Shown one piece after another: positions 61,933 to 64,000 of a stretch of DNA of 64,000 nucleotides. This DNA comes from Peptostreptococcaceae bacterium VA2 (GTDB lineage: Bacteria > Bacillota > Clostridia > Peptostreptococcales > Peptostreptococcaceae), in NCBI GenBank assembly GCA_000686145.1, contig JMMB01000007.1, positions 1,922,001 through 1,986,000 on the forward strand, read 5' to 3'. Both the position numbers and the translations under genes were made by a program. Below the pieces are notes generated by a model. The model was not told the origin of the DNA. It worked only from the letters and a program-made list of their open reading frames with translations, and did no database searches. Numbering within the stretch: position 1 is the stretch's first letter; each line of letters begins with the position of its first letter.

Positions 61933-62598
61933 TTAATACCCACTCACTTCTTCATTATTTATCATTTTTATTATTGAGCTTGTCCCAAGTCTTGATGATC
62001 CTATTTTTATAAACTCTCTAGCTGTGTCAAGGTCTTTGATTCCACCTGCTGCTTTTATTGAAACGTCTTTACCTATATTTTCTTTAAATAATGCTAAATC
62101 TTTAGCTGTTGCTCCACCAGTACTAAATCCTGTAGAAGTTTTTATAAAATCAGCTTTTGCATTAGTTACACATTTACACATTTCAACTTTTTCTTCTTCA
62201 CTTAAAAGACAAGTTTCTATTATAACTTTTAATATTTTATCTTTACAAGCTTCTTTTATAGATTTTATCTCTTGTGTTATTTCTTCAAATTTATTTTCTT
62301 TTAGCATCCCTAAGTTTATTACCATATCTATTTCATCTGCACCGTTGTTTATTGCATCTTTAGTTTCAAATACTTTTACAGCAGTAGTATTATATCCATT
62401 TGGGAATCCTATTACTGTACAAACTTGCATTTTATCTCCTACAAATTCTTTAGCTTTCTTTACAAATGATGGTGGTATACATACAGATGCTACTTCATAT
62501 TTCATTGCATCTTCACATATTACTTTTATATCTTCCCAAGTAGATGTTTGTTTTAATAAAGTATGGTCTACTGTACTTAAAATTGTTTTGTTATCCAT
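61933..62598 (-). CDS. deoC: Deoxyribose-phosphate aldolase
   Basis: 221 aa, TIM barrel. The Schiff-base lysine is in [16 protein letters not shown], a second lysine and the acid in [15 protein letters not shown]. Splits deoxyribose-5-P to acetaldehyde and glyceraldehyde-3-P, the final step for deoxynucleosides. Located between pdp and deoB in one unit. Confidence 0.96.
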   Translation of the reverse strand: MDNKTILSTVDHTLLKQTSTWEDIKVICEDAMKYEVASVCIPPSFVKKAKEFVGDKMQVCTVIGFPNGYNTTAVKVFETKDAINNGADEIDMVINLGMLKENKFEEITQEIKSIKEACKDKILKVIIETCLLSEEEKVEMCKCVTNAKADFIKTSTGFSTGGATAKDLALFKENIGKDVSIKAAGGIKDLDTAREFIKIGSSRLGTSSIIKMINNEEVSGY

Positions 62599-62626
62599 AA
62601 CTAATCTCCTAAGTCTTTATATTTAA

Positions 62627-63928
62627 TTATATTATTTTATGTATTATAGAAGCTTTTTCTGGTTTTTCAGCTTTTATAGCATAAGCACTTTGTAATTCTT
62701 CTTCAGCTTTTTCAAATTTATCTTCTTCACTTGAATATAGAGTTGCTAATACGTCTCCTACTTTTACATAGTCTCCTATTTTCTTCTCTAATATTATTCC
62801 TGCTCCATAATCTAATTCATCGTCTTTTGTATGTCTTCCAGCTCCAGTAAGTAAAGATGACACTCCAACACTTTCTGCATTTAATTCATATACATATCCT
62901 TCTTTAGTTGCCTTAACTTTATGAGTCAAAGGTGCTATTTCAAATAACTCTGAATTATCTATAACGCTTGGGTCTCCATCTTGAAGAACTACTAATTGTC
63001 TTAACTTAGCTAAAGCGCTTCCGTCTTTTAATATGCCTTCTAACTTAGCTCTTCCTTTTTCAACATCTGTTTCTATATTTCCAAGCATAAGCATTTGTGC
63101 TCCTAATTGTAAGCATAATTCTCTTAAATCATCTGGTCCTTCACCTTTTAATATTTCTATAACTTCTTTTAATTCAAGTGCATTTCCTATTGCATATCCT
63201 AATGGTTCTCCATTTAATGTTATTGCAGCAGATGTGTTTCTACCTACACTCTTACCTATGCTTACCATAGCAGTTGCTAATTTTTCAGCATCTTCTGCTG
63301 TTTTCATGAATGCACCTTCACCATACTTAACATCTAGTACTATTGCATCTGCTCCTGATGCTATTTTCTTACTCATTATACTTGCAGCTATTAAAGGTAT
63401 GCTATCTACTGTTGCTGTAACATCTCTTAATGCATATATTTTTTTATCTGCTGGAACTAAGTTTTGAGTTTGACCTGCTATAACTAACCCTGCATTTTTA
63501 ACCATATCTTTAAATTTATCTTCTTTAACAGATATATTAAATCCTGGTATAGATTCTAATTTATCTAATGTTCCACCTGTGTGACCTAATCCTCTACCTG
63601 ATAATTTAGCAACCTTACCACCTGCTGCTGCAACCATTGGTACTAATATAAGAGATGTTTTATCTCCAACCCCTCCAGTACTATGCTTATCAAGTTTTAC
63701 TCCATCTATCATACTTAAATCTACAACATCACCTGAATTTACCATAGCCATTGTAAGATTTGCTGTTTCTTCTGTAGTGAATCCATTTAAATATATTGCC
63801 ATTAATAATGCAGATGCTTGATAATCAGGTATTTCGCCATTAGTATATTTTTCTATAAAAAATTCTATTTCTTCTTTAGATAATTCTTTTTTATCTCTTT
63901 TTTTAGATATAATATCGTATAGTCTCAT
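62627..63928 (-). CDS. pdp: Pyrimidine-nucleoside phosphorylase
   Basis: 433 aa. KLDKHSTGGVGDKTSLIL is the phosphate-binding signature near 80-97 and GRGLGHTGGTLDKLESIPGF the next block. The C-terminal lid domain is complete. It accepts uridine and thymidine (deoxy and ribo). A TTTTCCCCTTATC stretch before the ATG gives the ribosome site GATAAGGGGAAAA. First complete gene of the nucleoside operon here; the operon promoter must lie further right. Confidence 0.95.
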   Translation of the reverse strand: MRLYDIISKKRDKKELSKEEIEFFIEKYTNGEIPDYQASALLMAIYLNGFTTEETANLTMAMVNSGDVVDLSMIDGVKLDKHSTGGVGDKTSLILVPMVAAAGGKVAKLSGRGLGHTGGTLDKLESIPGFNISVKEDKFKDMVKNAGLVIAGQTQNLVPADKKIYALRDVTATVDSIPLIAASIMSKKIASGADAIVLDVKYGEGAFMKTAEDAEKLATAMVSIGKSVGRNTSAAITLNGEPLGYAIGNALELKEVIEILKGEGPDDLRELCLQLGAQMLMLGNIETDVEKGRAKLEGILKDGSALAKLRQLVVLQDGDPSVIDNSELFEIAPLTHKVKATKEGYVYELNAESVGVSSLLTGAGRHTKDDELDYGAGIILEKKIGDYVKVGDVLATLYSSEEDKFEKAEEELQSAYAIKAEKPEKASIIHKII

Positions 63929-63948
63929 TTTAATTTTCCCCTTATCTT

Positions 63949-64000
63949 TTAGCTTTTATATTTATTATTTGTAATCCATGTATCTAACCCTTCATAAGTT
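63949..64000 (-). CDS. 3' end of an unidentified gene
   Basis: Reading from the window edge, the frame TYEGLDTWITNNKYKS then TAA is open, so the tail of an upstream gene appears to end 20 bp before pdp. Only 16 residues are visible. Spacing suggests it belongs to the same operon. Family not determinable. Confidence 0.4.
   Translation of the reverse strand, partial: TYEGLDTWITNNKYKS

Overview
The window is AT-rich DNA that looks like a chromosome segment of an anaerobic, spore-forming member of the Clostridia. Peptostreptococcaceae relatives of Clostridioides difficile (Paraclostridium or Paeniclostridium type) are the best guess. The signs are the mutS-mutL-miaA-hfq order, a collagen-like exosporium-type protein with neighbouring glycosyltransferases, a CD3324-type HTH protein, citrate-fermentation genes, and very AT-rich intergenic regions with clear intrinsic terminators. 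The genus assignment is inference; there is no rRNA gene to test it.

Layout. 1-3.5 kb: citrate lyase genes citD-citE-citF (citF runs off the left edge) and a CitMHS-type citrate/metal symporter, each with readable promoters and strong inverted-repeat operators. 3.9-6.6 kb: the tldE/tldD pair. 6.7-7.9 kb: a scar with a MerR regulator, a beheaded histidine kinase and an orphan MerR-type promoter. 8-14 kb: a SNF2 helicase, a Crp/Fnr regulator divergent from a paired YdcZ-type transporter, and an acetamidase/formamidase. 14.2-17.1 kb: a decayed Tn554-type tnpB-tnpC module. 17-19.4 kb: MATE and EamA exporters. 19.7-24 kb: a GPT-repeat collagen-like protein preceded by two glycosyltransferase genes, with SigK-like promoters. 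24.2-34.6 kb: a methionine gamma-lyase-like enzyme, a histidine kinase that has lost most of its sensor domain, niaX/niaR with a 24-bp perfect inverted repeat, then hfq, miaA, mutL and mutS.

34.8-43 kb: membrane and transport genes (HsmA-like, ABC remnant, YczE-like, an ABC-2 exporter), a CBS/CorC protein, a bactofilin-like surface protein, a GNAT and an S41 protease. 43.3-47.8 kb: an arsenic resistance operon arsR-metallophosphoesterase-acr3-arsD-arsA. 48.1-48.9 kb: a DUF4179 pseudogene. 48.9-51.3 kb: a two-gene unit coupling a small HTH protein to a MutS2-like ATPase without a Smr domain. 51.5-55.5 kb: a PH-like small protein, a cation/proton antiporter, a Crp/Fnr regulator whose start codon appears to be AUA, and a DUF2156 protein. 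55.6-64 kb: a nucleoside-catabolism operon transcribed leftward: pdp, deoC, deoB, punA, nupC, a two-subunit transketolase, cdd and a small transaldolase. It can take purine and pyrimidine nucleosides to glycolytic intermediates.

Most genes are on the minus strand. Decay is visible at several places (HK fragment, tnpB, ABC exporter, DUF4179, a small coiled-coil ORF). No rRNA, tRNA, CRISPR array or intact mobile element was seen. The most interesting items are regulatory architectures (cit, niaR/niaX, ars, Crp/YdcZ), the collagen/glycosyltransferase locus, the HTH-MutS2-like pair with its nested hairpin leader, and the AUA-start regulator.
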